Below are positions 43,666 to 53,141 of a DNA stretch of 59,284 nt, piece by piece. This DNA is from an uncultured Lachnospiraceae bacterium. Its GTDB lineage: Bacteria; Bacillota; Clostridia; Lachnospirales; Lachnospiraceae. The first letter of the stretch is position 1. Each line of letters opens with the position of its first letter. The notes under the pieces were generated by a model. That model did not search any database, was not told the origin of the DNA, and was given only the letters and a program-made list of their open reading frames with translations. The stretch covers positions 1-59,284 of the forward strand of contig CAKRTC010000010.1 in assembly GCA_934402055.1 (NCBI GenBank), given 5' to 3'. Made by a program: the position numbers and the translations under genes.

Positions 43666-44598
43666 ATGAATATGAAGAAGTTAAATGAGATCTTGGGAAT
43701 AAAATATCCGATCATTCAGGGCGGAATGGCAAATATAGCTACAGGAGCATTTGCGGCAGCGGCTGCCAATGCCGGGGCTCTCGGAATCATCGGATCGGGC
43801 GGAATGAGAGTTGATTCGCTCAGAGAGAACATAAGGATAGCAAAGTCGCTCACAGATAAGCCTTTCGGAGTTAATCTCATGCTTATGCATCCGGATTCAC
43901 ATGATATGGCTCAGGTGGTACTTGACGAAGGGGTAAAGATAGTTACTACCGGAGCAGGTGTTCCGGCTGAATTCATGGATGACTGGAAAAAAGCCGGAGT
44001 TATAGTTATGCCTGTAGTATCAAGTGCGGTCCTTGCCAAGAGACTTGAGCAGGACGGTGCGGATCTTATTATCGCAGAGGGTACCGAGAGCGGCGGACAT
44101 GTCGGTGAGATGACGACTATGACACTTGTTCCTCAGGTTATAGATGCGGTTAGCATACCTGTTGTCGCAGCGGGCGGTATCGCTTCCGGCAGACAGCTTG
44201 CGGCAGCTTTTGCACTCGGAGCCTGCGGAGCACAGGTAGGAACCTGCCTGCTTGCTTCAAAGGAGTGCCCGATACATGAAAACTATCAGCAGGCAGTGCT
44301 TAAGGCTAAGGACAACTCGACTATAGTATTGGGACGCATCAACGGAAGTCCGGTCAGAGTTATCAAGAATAATATGGCAAGAGAGTACGTCAAGCAGGAA
44401 AAGGCGGGACTCGATAAGATGGAGCTTGAGAAATATACACTCGGAGCATTAAGAAGAGCTGTATTTGACGGAGATACCAAGACAGGTTCACTCATGGCAG
44501 GTCAGGTTGCGGGTCAGCTTAAGGAAGTCAGACCTATGAGTGAGATATTCGAAGAGATGGTATCGGATTGCGAGAAGGTCTATGAAGCTTGGAAATAA
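43666..44598 (+). CDS. fabK: enoyl-ACP reductase II (FMN-dependent)
   Basis: This protein of about 310 residues is a TIM-barrel flavoenzyme of the FabK/nitronate monooxygenase family: IIQGGMANIATGAFAAA at the N-terminus, AEGTESGGHVG in the middle and VVAAGGIASG at the FMN phosphate site. In the FASII cluster without fabI it is the likely final reductase of each elongation cycle. Two starts are possible, ATG 43666 (after AAGAG) and ATG 43672 (giving MKKLNEILG). It overlaps the next, paralogous gene by 17 bp. Confidence 0.85.
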   Translation: MNMKKLNEILGIKYPIIQGGMANIATGAFAAAAANAGALGIIGSGGMRVDSLRENIRIAKSLTDKPFGVNLMLMHPDSHDMAQVVLDEGVKIVTTGAGVPAEFMDDWKKAGVIVMPVVSSAVLAKRLEQDGADLIIAEGTESGGHVGEMTTMTLVPQVIDAVSIPVVAAGGIASGRQLAAAFALGACGAQVGTCLLASKECPIHENYQQAVLKAKDNSTIVLGRINGSPVRVIKNNMAREYVKQEKAGLDKMELEKYTLGALRRAVFDGDTKTGSLMAGQVAGQLKEVRPMSEIFEEMVSDCEKVYEAWK

Positions 44599-45640
44599 AG
44601 AATTGAAGCTTCCTGTTATACAGGGCGGCATGGGAGTCGGAGTTTCACTCTCGGGTCTTGCCGGAGCTGTTGCGGCAGAAGGCGGTATGGGAGTCATAAG
44701 CTCCGCCAATATAGGTTTTGATGAGCCGGACTTTGAACAGTCACCTCATGAGGCAAATATCCGTGCGCTTAAGAAGCATATAATAAGGGCCAAGGAGATA
44801 GCCGGAGGCAAGGGACTGATAGGTGTAAATATCATGACAGCGGTAAGCGGTTATGAGGAGGCTGTCAAGGCATCGATAGAAGCCGGTGCAGATGCGATCA
44901 TATCGGGAGCGGGACTTCCGCTTAAGCTTGGTGAGTATGTCGGAAAGGCTGAGATACTCTTTGCACCGATAGTATCAAGTGCCAAGGCAGCAAAGCTTCT
45001 GTGCCGTTCATACAAGAGGCACGGCGGCAGACTTCCGGACTTTTTCGTTATGGAGGGCTGCAAGGCAGGCGGACATCTCGGATTTTCGGTTGAGGAGCTG
45101 GAGGGTCATACCGCAGAAAGCAACGAGCAGCTGGTAGCCGAAGTCTGTGCCGAGCTTAAGCCTTACGAGGAAGAGCTTGGACGTGAGATCCCGGTATTTG
45201 CGGCAGGCGGAGTGTTCACAGCAGAGGATTGCAGCCGCATGCTTAAGGCAGGAGCCAAGGGCGTACAGATAGGTACAAGATTTATCGCAACCAAGGAATG
45301 TGATGCCGCGCAGGGCTTCAAGGATGTAATAATAAATGCCAAGAAGGAAGATATAGTTATTATCAAGAGTCCTGTGGGAATGCCTGCAAGAGCGATTATG
45401 ACTCCGCTTCTTGAACGCCTTAAGAATGGCGAGGACTTCAGCGCAAAGCGCTGCAACAGATGCCTTACGGCATGTCAGGGACCGGGCAAGGCAGTCTATT
45501 GCATAAGCAGAGCTCTGATAGCTGCGGTAAGAGGCAATATAGACGAGGGTCTGTTCTTCAGCGGTGAAAATGCATGGAGGATAGATCATATGACAACAGT
45601 CGGAGAGCTGATGGATGAATTCAGAGTGTGCTTTGAATAA
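44582..45640 (+). CDS. FabK/nitronate monooxygenase-family paralogue
   Basis: This 352-residue TIM-barrel flavoprotein shares VIQGGMGVGVSLSGLAGAV, MEGCKAGGHLGF and VFAAGGVFTAEDC with the FabK/NMO superfamily. It is clearly diverged from fabK next to it and has an extra C-terminal part with a Cys-rich CNRCLTACQ motif. It could be a second enoyl reductase, a nitronate detoxifying enzyme, or an enzyme for unsaturated-chain branching in a fabA/fabB-lacking pathway. The start at 44582 has GAGAAGG just upstream and lies within fabK, so both are made from one message. Confidence 0.8.
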   Translation: MKLGNKELKLPVIQGGMGVGVSLSGLAGAVAAEGGMGVISSANIGFDEPDFEQSPHEANIRALKKHIIRAKEIAGGKGLIGVNIMTAVSGYEEAVKASIEAGADAIISGAGLPLKLGEYVGKAEILFAPIVSSAKAAKLLCRSYKRHGGRLPDFFVMEGCKAGGHLGFSVEELEGHTAESNEQLVAEVCAELKPYEEELGREIPVFAAGGVFTAEDCSRMLKAGAKGVQIGTRFIATKECDAAQGFKDVIINAKKEDIVIIKSPVGMPARAIMTPLLERLKNGEDFSAKRCNRCLTACQGPGKAVYCISRALIAAVRGNIDEGLFFSGENAWRIDHMTTVGELMDEFRVCFE

Positions 45641-45702
45641 GGATGAGCATGAGCTCGCACTTTTTAAGATATTTATATCGTCGATAATGAGGTGTTCGGA
45701 TT

Positions 45703-46650
45703 ATGAAACAGATATTTCTGTATGCCGGTCAGGGCAGCCAGACAGTAGGAATGGGCAAGGATCTGTACGAGACTTATCCTGAGTTTAAAAATGAGATAGA
45801 TAAGCTTGAAGCGGTACTTCCTTTCTCTGTCAAAGAGCTTATGTGGCAGGGACCGGAGGAAAAGCTTATGCAGACCGAGTATACTCAGCCCTGCATGGCT
45901 GCATTTGCAGTAGGCTTAACAGCTGTGCTTAAGGCACATGGAATAGTGCCGGATGCAAGTGCAGGACTCAGCCTCGGAGAATACGGTGCATTATATGCGG
46001 CAGGCGTATGGAGCGCAGAGGATTATGTAAAGACCGTAGCCTTCAGAGGACAGGCTATGGCAGATGCGGTAAAGGGGCTTGATACGGCTATGAGCGCAGT
46101 ACTCGGACTCGACGCAGCAAAGGCAGAGGAGGCCTGCAAAAAGGCTGAAGATTCAGGCAAGGGCTTTGTGACCGTGGCAAATTACAATTGTCCGGGACAG
46201 TATGTTATCTGCGGAGAACAGGCTGCGGTAGAGGCGGCGGAGCAGGCTGCGGCAGAGCTTGGAGCAAAGCGCTGCATAAGACTTAAGGTCAGTGCGCCTT
46301 TCCATACAAAATATCTGGAGACTGCCGGAGAAAAGCTCTTCGAGCATTTTAAGAGTGTTGAGTTCAACAAGCCTTCTATACCGGTTGCCATGAACGTAAG
46401 CGGAGACTTTCTTAAGGACGGAGAAGATCTCAAGGAGCTTCTTAAGGCACAGGTATCAAACAGTGTCAGATTTGAGTCGGATGCAGAGGCTTTGCTCAAG
46501 GCGGGAGCCGAGACATTTATAGAGATAGGACCGGGCAATGCTTTGTCGGGCTTCGTCAAGAAGACTGCAATGAAGCTCGGCATAAAGCCGCAGATAATCA
46601 GCCTTACAACGGCAGCAGATGTGGAAAAGCTGCTCGCCATGCAGGCGTGA
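45703..46650 (+). CDS. fabD: malonyl-CoA:ACP transacylase
   Basis: FabD loads malonyl groups onto ACP. This 315-residue protein has the N-terminal YAGQGSQTVGMG, the nucleophile Ser90 in GLSLGE (with Leu where His is more common), and the catalytic His in SAPFHTKYL near residue 206. Near the C-terminus, EIGPGNALSGF is typical. TGAGGTG precedes the ATG by about eight bases. Confidence 0.95.
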   Translation: MKQIFLYAGQGSQTVGMGKDLYETYPEFKNEIDKLEAVLPFSVKELMWQGPEEKLMQTEYTQPCMAAFAVGLTAVLKAHGIVPDASAGLSLGEYGALYAAGVWSAEDYVKTVAFRGQAMADAVKGLDTAMSAVLGLDAAKAEEACKKAEDSGKGFVTVANYNCPGQYVICGEQAAVEAAEQAAAELGAKRCIRLKVSAPFHTKYLETAGEKLFEHFKSVEFNKPSIPVAMNVSGDFLKDGEDLKELLKAQVSNSVRFESDAEALLKAGAETFIEIGPGNALSGFVKKTAMKLGIKPQIISLTTAADVEKLLAMQA

Positions 46651-46676
46651 TGTGGATAAGTAAGGAGATATAAGAT

Positions 46677-47417
46677 ATGGGCGAGAAAAAGCTTGCACTT
46701 ATAACCGGAGGAAGCAGAGGTATAGGCCGTGCAGTATGTGTAAGGCTTGCAAAGGCAGGCTATGACATTGCATTTACATATTCAAGAGGCGCAGAGGCAG
46801 CGCAGGAGACACTTAAGCTCTGTGATGCCGAAGGCGCGACAGCAAGGGCATATCAGGCTGATGTTACGGATTCCGCAGCCTGCACAGCACTTGTAAAGCA
46901 GGTGGCTGAGGAGTTCGGACATATAGATGTGCTTGTCAACAATGCCGGAGTGACCAGAGACGGACTCATCATGCGTATGAGTGACGAGGACTTTGATGTA
47001 GTCATGAATACCAACGCAAGAGGCGCATTCTACATGATGCGTGAGGTATCAAGACTCATGATGAGAGCACGCAGCGGACATATAGTAAATATCAGCAGCG
47101 TTGTCGGAGTTATGGGCAATGCAGGTCAGGTCAACTATGCGGCAAGCAAGGCAGCTGTGATCGGTATGACAAAGTCACTGGCAAGAGAGCTTGCCGGCAG
47201 ACATGTCAATGTAAATGCTGTTGCTCCGGGCTTTATCAAGACGGATATGACCATGGTCATGGACGAGAAGATAAGAGAGTCGATATTAAAGACAATTCCG
47301 TTCGGAGACATGGGTACGGCTGAGGATGTTGCAAATATGGTTGCCTTCCTCTCAGGAGATGATAGCAGATATATCACCGGTCAGGTGTTCTGCGTAGACG
47401 GCGGAATGGCGATCTGA
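46677..47417 (+). CDS. fabG: 3-oxoacyl-ACP reductase
   Basis: This 246-residue short-chain dehydrogenase reduces 3-oxoacyl-ACP with NADPH. It shows the TGGSRGIGRAV nucleotide loop, NNAG, and the catalytic set Ser141, Tyr154 and Lys158 (Y-x3-K). AAGGAGA lies nine bases upstream. It follows fabD after 26 bp. Confidence 0.96.
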   Translation: MGEKKLALITGGSRGIGRAVCVRLAKAGYDIAFTYSRGAEAAQETLKLCDAEGATARAYQADVTDSAACTALVKQVAEEFGHIDVLVNNAGVTRDGLIMRMSDEDFDVVMNTNARGAFYMMREVSRLMMRARSGHIVNISSVVGVMGNAGQVNYAASKAAVIGMTKSLARELAGRHVNVNAVAPGFIKTDMTMVMDEKIRESILKTIPFGDMGTAEDVANMVAFLSGDDSRYITGQVFCVDGGMAI

Positions 47418-47581
47418 GCCTAGTCGTCTGTGTATGCAGCGAGAATAAAATATATGCCAAGGCTGATTATAAAATATAAGATAAAATAGCCTAAGGATAT
47501 TAAGACGCAATTTATTTTGAAAAGTTATATAAATCAGGAAGGGAAGTTGCTTACATCGGCTGTAAGCAGAAAGTTACATAT

Positions 47582-48811
47582 ATGAGAAGAGTAGTCGTAA
47601 CAGGACTCGGTGTAGTATCACCTATAGGAAATGACGTGGCTTCTGTGTGGGAGTCGGTTAAGCAGGGAAAATGCGGTATAGATAAGATCACCGCATTTGA
47701 TACGGAGAACTTCAAGATCAAGCTCGCAGGCGAGGTCAAGGACTTTGAGCCTGAGCAGTTCATCGATAAGAGAGAGCTCAGAAAGATGGCACGTTTTACC
47801 GTATTCGCACGCTGCGCTGCGGATCAGGCGGTAGCGGATGCTGGACTTCAGTTTGAGGACGAAGATACAGACAGATGCGGAGTTATACTCTCAAGTGGTA
47901 TCGGCGGCATCGATGTTATCGAAAATGAAGACCATCGCGGTATGGAAAAGGGCTATGAGAGAGTTTCTCCGTACTTCATCCCGAGTGCAATATCAAATAT
48001 GGCAGCAGGTCAGATAGCCATAGCTCACGGTCTGCACGGAATGTGCAGCTGCATAGTTACAGCATGTGCGAGCGGAACCAACGCTATCGGTGACAGCTTC
48101 CATTATATAAGAGACGGTTATGCTGATATCATGCTTGCGGGAGGTGCAGAGGCAAGCATAACACAGCTTGGTATAGGCGGCTTTGCTTCAATGAAGGCAC
48201 TTCACAGCGGGGATGATCCTATGAGAGCTTCTATTCCTTTTGATGCAGAGAGAAGCGGCTTCGTAATGGGCGAGGGATCGGCTGTACTTGTATTGGAAGA
48301 GTATGAGCATGCGGTTAAGCGCGGAGCCAAGATATACTGTGAGGTAGCAGGCTACGGCGCGAACTGTGATGCACATCATATCACAGCACCTCTTCCGGAC
48401 GGATCCGGAGCAGCAAAGTGCATGAGCATGGCTATAGCAGATGCCGGACTTGAGCCGAAGGATGTTGATTACATCAACGCACACGGAACCTCCACACACC
48501 TTAATGACAGCGGAGAGACCAAGGCTGTCAAGCTTGCTTTCGGTGAGCATGCAAAGGAGCTCATGATGAGCTCGACAAAGTCCATGACAGGACACCTCTT
48601 AGGTGCAAGCGGAGCAGTAGAGGGCGTGATCACAGCGCTCAGCATTTATAACGGCTTTGTTCCGGCAACCATCAATTACAAGGTACCGGATGAGGAATGT
48701 GATCTTGATATCGTTCCAAACGAGGGAAGAAATGCAGATATTAAGGTAGCTATGTCCAATTCACTGGGCTTTGGCGGACACAACGCATCTATACTTTTCA
48801 AGAAGGTTTGA
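47582..48811 (+). CDS. fabF: 3-oxoacyl-ACP synthase II
   Basis: FabF is the main elongating condensing enzyme. This 409-residue protein has Cys162 (TACASGTNA), His301 (NAHGTSTHLND), Lys333 and His338 (STKSMTGHLLGA). A 164-bp AT-rich gap separates it from fabG; it may hold an internal promoter, but none is convincing. The ribosome binding site is poor. fabZ starts 13 bp after its stop. Confidence 0.96.
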   Translation: MRRVVVTGLGVVSPIGNDVASVWESVKQGKCGIDKITAFDTENFKIKLAGEVKDFEPEQFIDKRELRKMARFTVFARCAADQAVADAGLQFEDEDTDRCGVILSSGIGGIDVIENEDHRGMEKGYERVSPYFIPSAISNMAAGQIAIAHGLHGMCSCIVTACASGTNAIGDSFHYIRDGYADIMLAGGAEASITQLGIGGFASMKALHSGDDPMRASIPFDAERSGFVMGEGSAVLVLEEYEHAVKRGAKIYCEVAGYGANCDAHHITAPLPDGSGAAKCMSMAIADAGLEPKDVDYINAHGTSTHLNDSGETKAVKLAFGEHAKELMMSSTKSMTGHLLGASGAVEGVITALSIYNGFVPATINYKVPDEECDLDIVPNEGRNADIKVAMSNSLGFGGHNASILFKKV

Positions 48812-48824
48812 GGAGATAATAAAA

Positions 48825-49253
48825 ATGGAGCTTAATTCCAATCAGATACAGGAAATACTTCCGCACAGATATCCTTTCCTGCTTGTGGACAGGATACTTG
48901 AGTGTGAGCCGGGAGTAAGCGCACATGGCAGAAAGTGTGTAACAGCCAATGAAATGCAGTTTCTGGGACATTTTCCGGAAAAGCATGTAATGCCCGGTGT
49001 ACTTATAATAGAAGCACTTGCGCAGACCGGAGCTGTTGCCATCCTTTCAGAGGAGGAGAATAAGGGCAAGATCGCACTCTTCGGAGGCATCAAGAATGCA
49101 CGTTTCAAGAGACAGGTCGTTCCCGGGGATGTACTGGAGCTTTATTGTGAGATAGTGACTCGCAAGGGTCCGGTAGGAATAGGTGAGGCTAAGGCATACG
49201 TAGACGGTAAATTGGCTGTGACTGCCGAATTAACATTTGCAGTAGAGGGCTAA
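48825..49253 (+). CDS. fabZ: 3-hydroxyacyl-ACP dehydratase
   Basis: This 142-residue hot-dog-fold enzyme removes water from 3-hydroxyacyl-ACP. It has LPHRYPFLLVDR, catalytic His49 (GHFPEKHVMPG) and Glu63 (EALAQTGAV). AGGAGA at 48811 lies eight bases upstream of the ATG. No FabA/FabM/FabN-type isomerase is seen in the window, so the source of unsaturated fatty acids is unclear. Confidence 0.96.
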   Translation: MELNSNQIQEILPHRYPFLLVDRILECEPGVSAHGRKCVTANEMQFLGHFPEKHVMPGVLIIEALAQTGAVAILSEEENKGKIALFGGIKNARFKRQVVPGDVLELYCEIVTRKGPVGIGEAKAYVDGKLAVTAELTFAVEG

Positions 49254-49288
49254 TGATGCTACATTAGAGCAGATGGGGGTTCGGGTTT

Positions 49289-49765
49289 ATGATCTACAAT
49301 GCTTTTTCCAATGTATATACCAAATTTAAGATGCATTTTTATCAGGAAGTATTCAAAAAATGGGGGAACCGCGAGGTGAGTCTGACTACGGTGGAAACCT
49401 TCTGCATGGAGATCATACTGGCACTCAATAAGCCGACTGTGAGCCGCTTTGCGGAATTTACAAGCCTGTCGAGCGCAAATGCCGCAGACAAGGTCAATAA
49501 GCTGATAGGTAAGGGCTATCTCATGAAGGTACAATCGGAGAAGGACAGAAGAGTCTATCATCTTGAGGTTACCCAGAAATATATGGATTATTACAATATC
49601 AGCTATCAGTACATGAATACGGTCATGAAGCGTGTAGAGGAGCGTTTAAGCCCTGAGGAGCTGAAGATAGCAGCAAAAGTGCTGAATGTTATGGACGAGG
49701 AGCTGACCAAGGAAGTTCGTCTTGAGAGCAATTCCGAATATGAGACGGTAGATACAGCAGAATAA
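49289..49765 (+). CDS. MarR-family regulator, FabT-like
   Basis: This 158-residue winged-helix protein has the MarR layout: N-terminal helix, HTH with FAEFTSLSSANAADKVNKLI, and a wing with EKDRRVYHLEVT. MarR-type FabT represses fatty-acid genes when acyl-ACP is plentiful. Position at the end of the FASII operon and the 30-bp palindrome at the operon promoter make that role likely here, although FabT is more often the first gene. A terminator follows, so it is made with the operon it may control. Confidence 0.82.
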   Translation: MIYNAFSNVYTKFKMHFYQEVFKKWGNREVSLTTVETFCMEIILALNKPTVSRFAEFTSLSSANAADKVNKLIGKGYLMKVQSEKDRRVYHLEVTQKYMDYYNISYQYMNTVMKRVEERLSPEELKIAAKVLNVMDEELTKEVRLESNSEYETVDTAE

Positions 49766-49803
49766 TAAAGGATACTGTGCAGGGATGACTGCACGGATAT
49801 GAT

Positions 49804-49850
49804 ACACCCGGTTTGTCGGTACTTAAGGTACGGATGAGCCGGGTGTTTTA
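49804..49850 (+). terminator. terminator of the FASII operon
   Basis: Outer arms ACACCCGG (49804-49811) and CCGGGTGT (49839-49846) enclose an inner hairpin GGTAC-TTAA-GGTAC-like segment; TTTTA follows. The rest of the gap up to 50040 is AT-rich with no gene seen. Confidence 0.85.
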
Positions 49851-50040
49851 AACCGGTGGAAAACAGATGAAAATGTTCGTTATCAGCATAAATAGGTCTT
49901 GAGTGAAAATGTATAAAAATAATATAGTCGTCATCTTTAAATGTGTTTGATTATGTGATGAGAAGAACGTGGTGTTTAAATATGAAACTATAGGTAGAAT
50001 CGCTTGTTTGATTTGTGAACTGTTTAACAAATTATGTCTG

Positions 50041-50069
50041 TTGAGACTATGTTTTCAAACTGATACAAT
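50041..50069 (+). promoter_or_regulatory. promoter of the first DctPQM operon
   Basis: TTGAGA (50041-50046), a 17-base spacer and TACAAT (50064-50069) give a strong sigma-70-type match, 75 bp before the binding-protein start. Confidence 0.65.
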
Positions 50070-50144
50070 TTCGCATGTAACCAACAAGCCAACAAGGCTG
50101 ATCATTAAGATTCTATTTGGTAATTTATTATTGGGGGAAATGAA

Positions 50145-51224
50145 ATGAGAAAGTTTATTGCAATTGCAACAGCAGCAGTAATGGCTATGTCTCTTGCAGC
50201 TTGCGGAAGCTCAAGCACAGCTACAACAACTGCAGCAGCTTCAGGCGAGACACAGGCAGCAGCAGATGCTGAGACAACTGCAGCATCAACAGGAGATGCT
50301 CAGTACACAATTAAGCTTTGCCACGAGCAGACAGACGGAGATCCTATCGACGAAGGATGTGACAAGTGGGCTGAGCTTATTGCAGAGAAGACAAACGGCG
50401 CTGTTAAGATGGAAGTTTATCCTTCAAGCCAGCTCGGAGCTAAGGCTGACCTTATCGAGATGATGCTCATGGGACAGAATGTCTGCACTATTGCCGACGG
50501 TTCATACCTTATGGACTATGTTCCGGATTTCGGAGTAGTTATGGGACCGTTCCTCTTCAATGACTGGAGTGCAATGTATAAGATCACAGGCAGTGACTGG
50601 TGGGCAGAGCAGGAGGCTAAGCTTGCAGAAGAAGGTCTTCATATCGCATCAACAAACTGGATCTATGGCGAGCGTCAGCTTATGACAAAGTCACCGGTTA
50701 AGACTGTTGCAGACATCAAGGGCATGAAGATCCGTGTTCCTAATAATGATATTTCTGTAACTATGTTCAATAACCTTGGTGCTGCTTCAACACCTATGGC
50801 TCTCGGTGAGGTATATACATCACTTCAGCAGGGTGTAGTTGACGGCGTTGAGAACCCGCTTACAACACTTTATAACAATGCTTTCCAGGAGGTTTGCAAG
50901 AACATCACTATGACAAACCACCAGATGACATTCTCTAACTTCATCGTAGGAGAGGATTTCTGGAATTCACTTCCTGAGGAGTATCAGACAGCAATCGTTG
51001 AGGCAGGTGAGGAAGCAGCTGAGTACAATAACGATCTCTACAAGCAGGTAAGCGAAGAGATGCAGAAGAACATGACAGATGCAGGCGTTACAATCTACGA
51101 GCTTGATGATGCCGCATTCAAGGAGTTCCAGGATGCAAGCGAGAAGCTTTACACAGATTACGAGGAGAACGGAACCTGGACAAAGGGGCTTTATGAGCAG
51201 ATCCAGGGAATCATCAACGGTTGA
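50145..51224 (+). CDS. dctP: TRAP transporter binding protein DctP, first operon
   Basis: This 359-residue lipoprotein (lipobox LAAC, Cys20) has a Thr/Ala-rich linker and a DctP-type domain: LCHEQTDGDPIDEGCDKWAELIA, VYPSSQLGAKADLIEMM, and the ligand-binding KGMKIRVP with Arg. It binds an organic anion outside the membrane for the DctQ/DctM permease. Family members bind C4-dicarboxylates, uronates or aromatic acids; the ligand here is unknown. GGGGGAAA precedes the ATG. A hairpin after the gene likely raises its level over the permease. The phosphotriesterase-like gene ending the operon may act on the imported ligand. Confidence 0.92.
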   Translation: MRKFIAIATAAVMAMSLAACGSSSTATTTAAASGETQAAADAETTAASTGDAQYTIKLCHEQTDGDPIDEGCDKWAELIAEKTNGAVKMEVYPSSQLGAKADLIEMMLMGQNVCTIADGSYLMDYVPDFGVVMGPFLFNDWSAMYKITGSDWWAEQEAKLAEEGLHIASTNWIYGERQLMTKSPVKTVADIKGMKIRVPNNDISVTMFNNLGAASTPMALGEVYTSLQQGVVDGVENPLTTLYNNAFQEVCKNITMTNHQMTFSNFIVGEDFWNSLPEEYQTAIVEAGEEAAEYNNDLYKQVSEEMQKNMTDAGVTIYELDDAAFKEFQDASEKLYTDYEENGTWTKGLYEQIQGIING

Positions 51225-51261
51225 TATCGTTTAAAAACATCATAGAGTGAGTTGGTTTTAT

Positions 51262-51300
51262 GGGCTTCGGGACGTGAATAACACAGCCCGAGGCCCTTCT
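51262..51300 (+). terminator. attenuator hairpin between dctP and dctQ, first operon
   Basis: Arms GGGCTTCGGG (51262-51271) and CCCGAGGCCC (51287-51296) form a 10-bp stem with one G-U pair, followed by TTCTTGT. dctQ starts 30 bp later, so read-through must occur. Confidence 0.7.
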
Positions 51301-51328
51301 TGTCTAAAAATGAAGGAGTAATAAGACG

Positions 51329-51844
51329 TTGAAAAGTATTCAGAAGATAATTACCAGTCTGGATTCGATCATTTCGGGCGTATCACTTCTGCTCATAATA
51401 TTCATGACGGTTGCCGGTGTAGTAATGCGTAAGTGTTTTGGCAATCCGATTGCATGGCTTGAGGAGATGCAGATATTTTTCTTTGTATGGACTATCTTCC
51501 TTGGCGGAAGTATAGCCTTCCGTAAAGGCGGACAGGTCAGCATTGACCTTATTGCAGCAAGACTTAATCCTAAGGCACGTAAGGTGCTTGATGTTTTCTG
51601 TTATGTAGTTGCAATGCTTGTGCTCATCTACCTCTGCAAGGGAGGATTTGAGCTTGCAGCTTCAGTTACCAAGAAGGTTACACCGTATTTTAAGATCAGC
51701 TACAAATATATAGATATTGCGGCTCCTATCGGCTGCATTATCATGATGGTTCAGTATACATTCATAATACTCGACCAGCTTTTCGGAGTGCTTGGAGGCA
51801 TGTTCGAGCACAAGGATGAAAATGGGGAAGGAGGTGTCGAATAA
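51329..51844 (+). CDS. dctQ: TRAP small permease DctQ, first operon
   Basis: This 171-residue protein has four membrane helices and the DctQ pattern, including NPIAWLEEMQIFFFVWTIFLGG. It forms the permease with DctM. It starts with TTG at 51329, ten bases after GAAGGAG; no ATG is near. Its stop overlaps the dctM start by one base. Confidence 0.9.
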   Translation: MKSIQKIITSLDSIISGVSLLLIIFMTVAGVVMRKCFGNPIAWLEEMQIFFFVWTIFLGGSIAFRKGGQVSIDLIAARLNPKARKVLDVFCYVVAMLVLIYLCKGGFELAASVTKKVTPYFKISYKYIDIAAPIGCIIMMVQYTFIILDQLFGVLGGMFEHKDENGEGGVE

Positions 51845-53139
51845 TGTCACCTATCGCACTTAGCGCAATTTCATTACTCGTACTTTTATTCCTTAATGTT
51901 CCTGTATTTGCAGCAATACTCGGTGCTTGTGTGGCATACGGTCTTGCCAATCCGGGAAGCGGCATCAATGCAATGATGGCAATGCAGAGAGTTATCTCAG
52001 GTATGCAGAGTGTAACCATGCTTGCTATTCCATTCTTCGTTGCAACGGGTGCGCTCATGAACTACTGCGGAATCACAGAGCGTATGCTTAAATTCTGTAA
52101 GGTTCTTACTCAGCATATGTATGGAGGTTTGGGACAGGTTAATATCGTTCTCTCAACACTTATGGGAGGAATGTCCGGATCATCACTTGCAGATGCCGCA
52201 ATGGAGGCTAAGCTCCTTGTTCCTGATATGAGAAAAGCCGGCTATTCCAATGGATTTGCAAGTGCTATCACAGCGGCTTCATCCATGATCACACCGCTCA
52301 TTCCGCCGGGAATCGCAGCCATCATCTATGGTTCTATAACAGGAACATCGATCGGTAAGCTGTTTGTTGCAGGTATCGGTCCGGCTATCATACTTTGCGT
52401 AGCTATGATGATCATTGTAAGTAAGTTCTCAAAGAAGAACGGAATTCCGAGACTCAGTGAGCAGAAGCCTACAAAGGAAGAACTGTGGGCAAGCTTTAAG
52501 CCTGCTATACTTCCGCTCTGCCTTCCTATAATTATTATCGGAGGTATTCGTCTCGGTATCTTCACACCGACCGAGGCCGGAGCAATAGCTATATTCTATG
52601 CATTACTTCTCGGAATCATTTACAGAGAGATCAGACTTGATAACATCTGGCAGTGCATCACAGATACAGTCAGCACAACAGCAGGAATCATGCTCATTGT
52701 AGGTGCCGCAACCTGCTTCAGCTGGATTCTTACATGGGAAAATGTTCCGCAGAACATGACTACTTTCCTTATCGGACTCTGCCATAACAAGTACCTTTTC
52801 CTGCTTCTTGTTAACATCTTCCTGCTTTGTGTCGGAATGTTTATTGAGGCAACAGCTGCTCAGATCGTGCTTGCTCCTATGCTTGCTCCGGTTGCGGTTG
52901 CATTCGGAATCGATCCGGTTCAGTTTGGTATGGTATTCATCTTCAACATGGCTATCGGTTCACTTACACCGCCTATGGGTAACCTTATGTTCGTTACTTG
53001 TGCTGCGACAAACTGTAAGACAGAGGACTTCATCAAGGACTGCCGTGTATTCTATGTATTGCTCTTTGCAATGCTTATGCTGATGAGCTATGTACCGGTC
53101 GTTACAACAATATTGCCTAATCTTATTTATGGAGCTTAA
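51844..53139 (+). CDS. dctM: TRAP large permease DctM, first operon
   Basis: This 431-residue protein has about 12 membrane helices and the DctM signatures GGMSGSSLADAAM and SLTPPMGNLMFV. It is the ion-coupled transport subunit. It starts one base into the dctQ stop (TAATG) and ends two bases before the next gene, so the operon is continuous. Confidence 0.93.
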   Translation: MSPIALSAISLLVLLFLNVPVFAAILGACVAYGLANPGSGINAMMAMQRVISGMQSVTMLAIPFFVATGALMNYCGITERMLKFCKVLTQHMYGGLGQVNIVLSTLMGGMSGSSLADAAMEAKLLVPDMRKAGYSNGFASAITAASSMITPLIPPGIAAIIYGSITGTSIGKLFVAGIGPAIILCVAMMIIVSKFSKKNGIPRLSEQKPTKEELWASFKPAILPLCLPIIIIGGIRLGIFTPTEAGAIAIFYALLLGIIYREIRLDNIWQCITDTVSTTAGIMLIVGAATCFSWILTWENVPQNMTTFLIGLCHNKYLFLLLVNIFLLCVGMFIEATAAQIVLAPMLAPVAVAFGIDPVQFGMVFIFNMAIGSLTPPMGNLMFVTCAATNCKTEDFIKDCRVFYVLLFAMLMLMSYVPVVTTILPNLIYGA

Positions 53140-53141
53140 TC

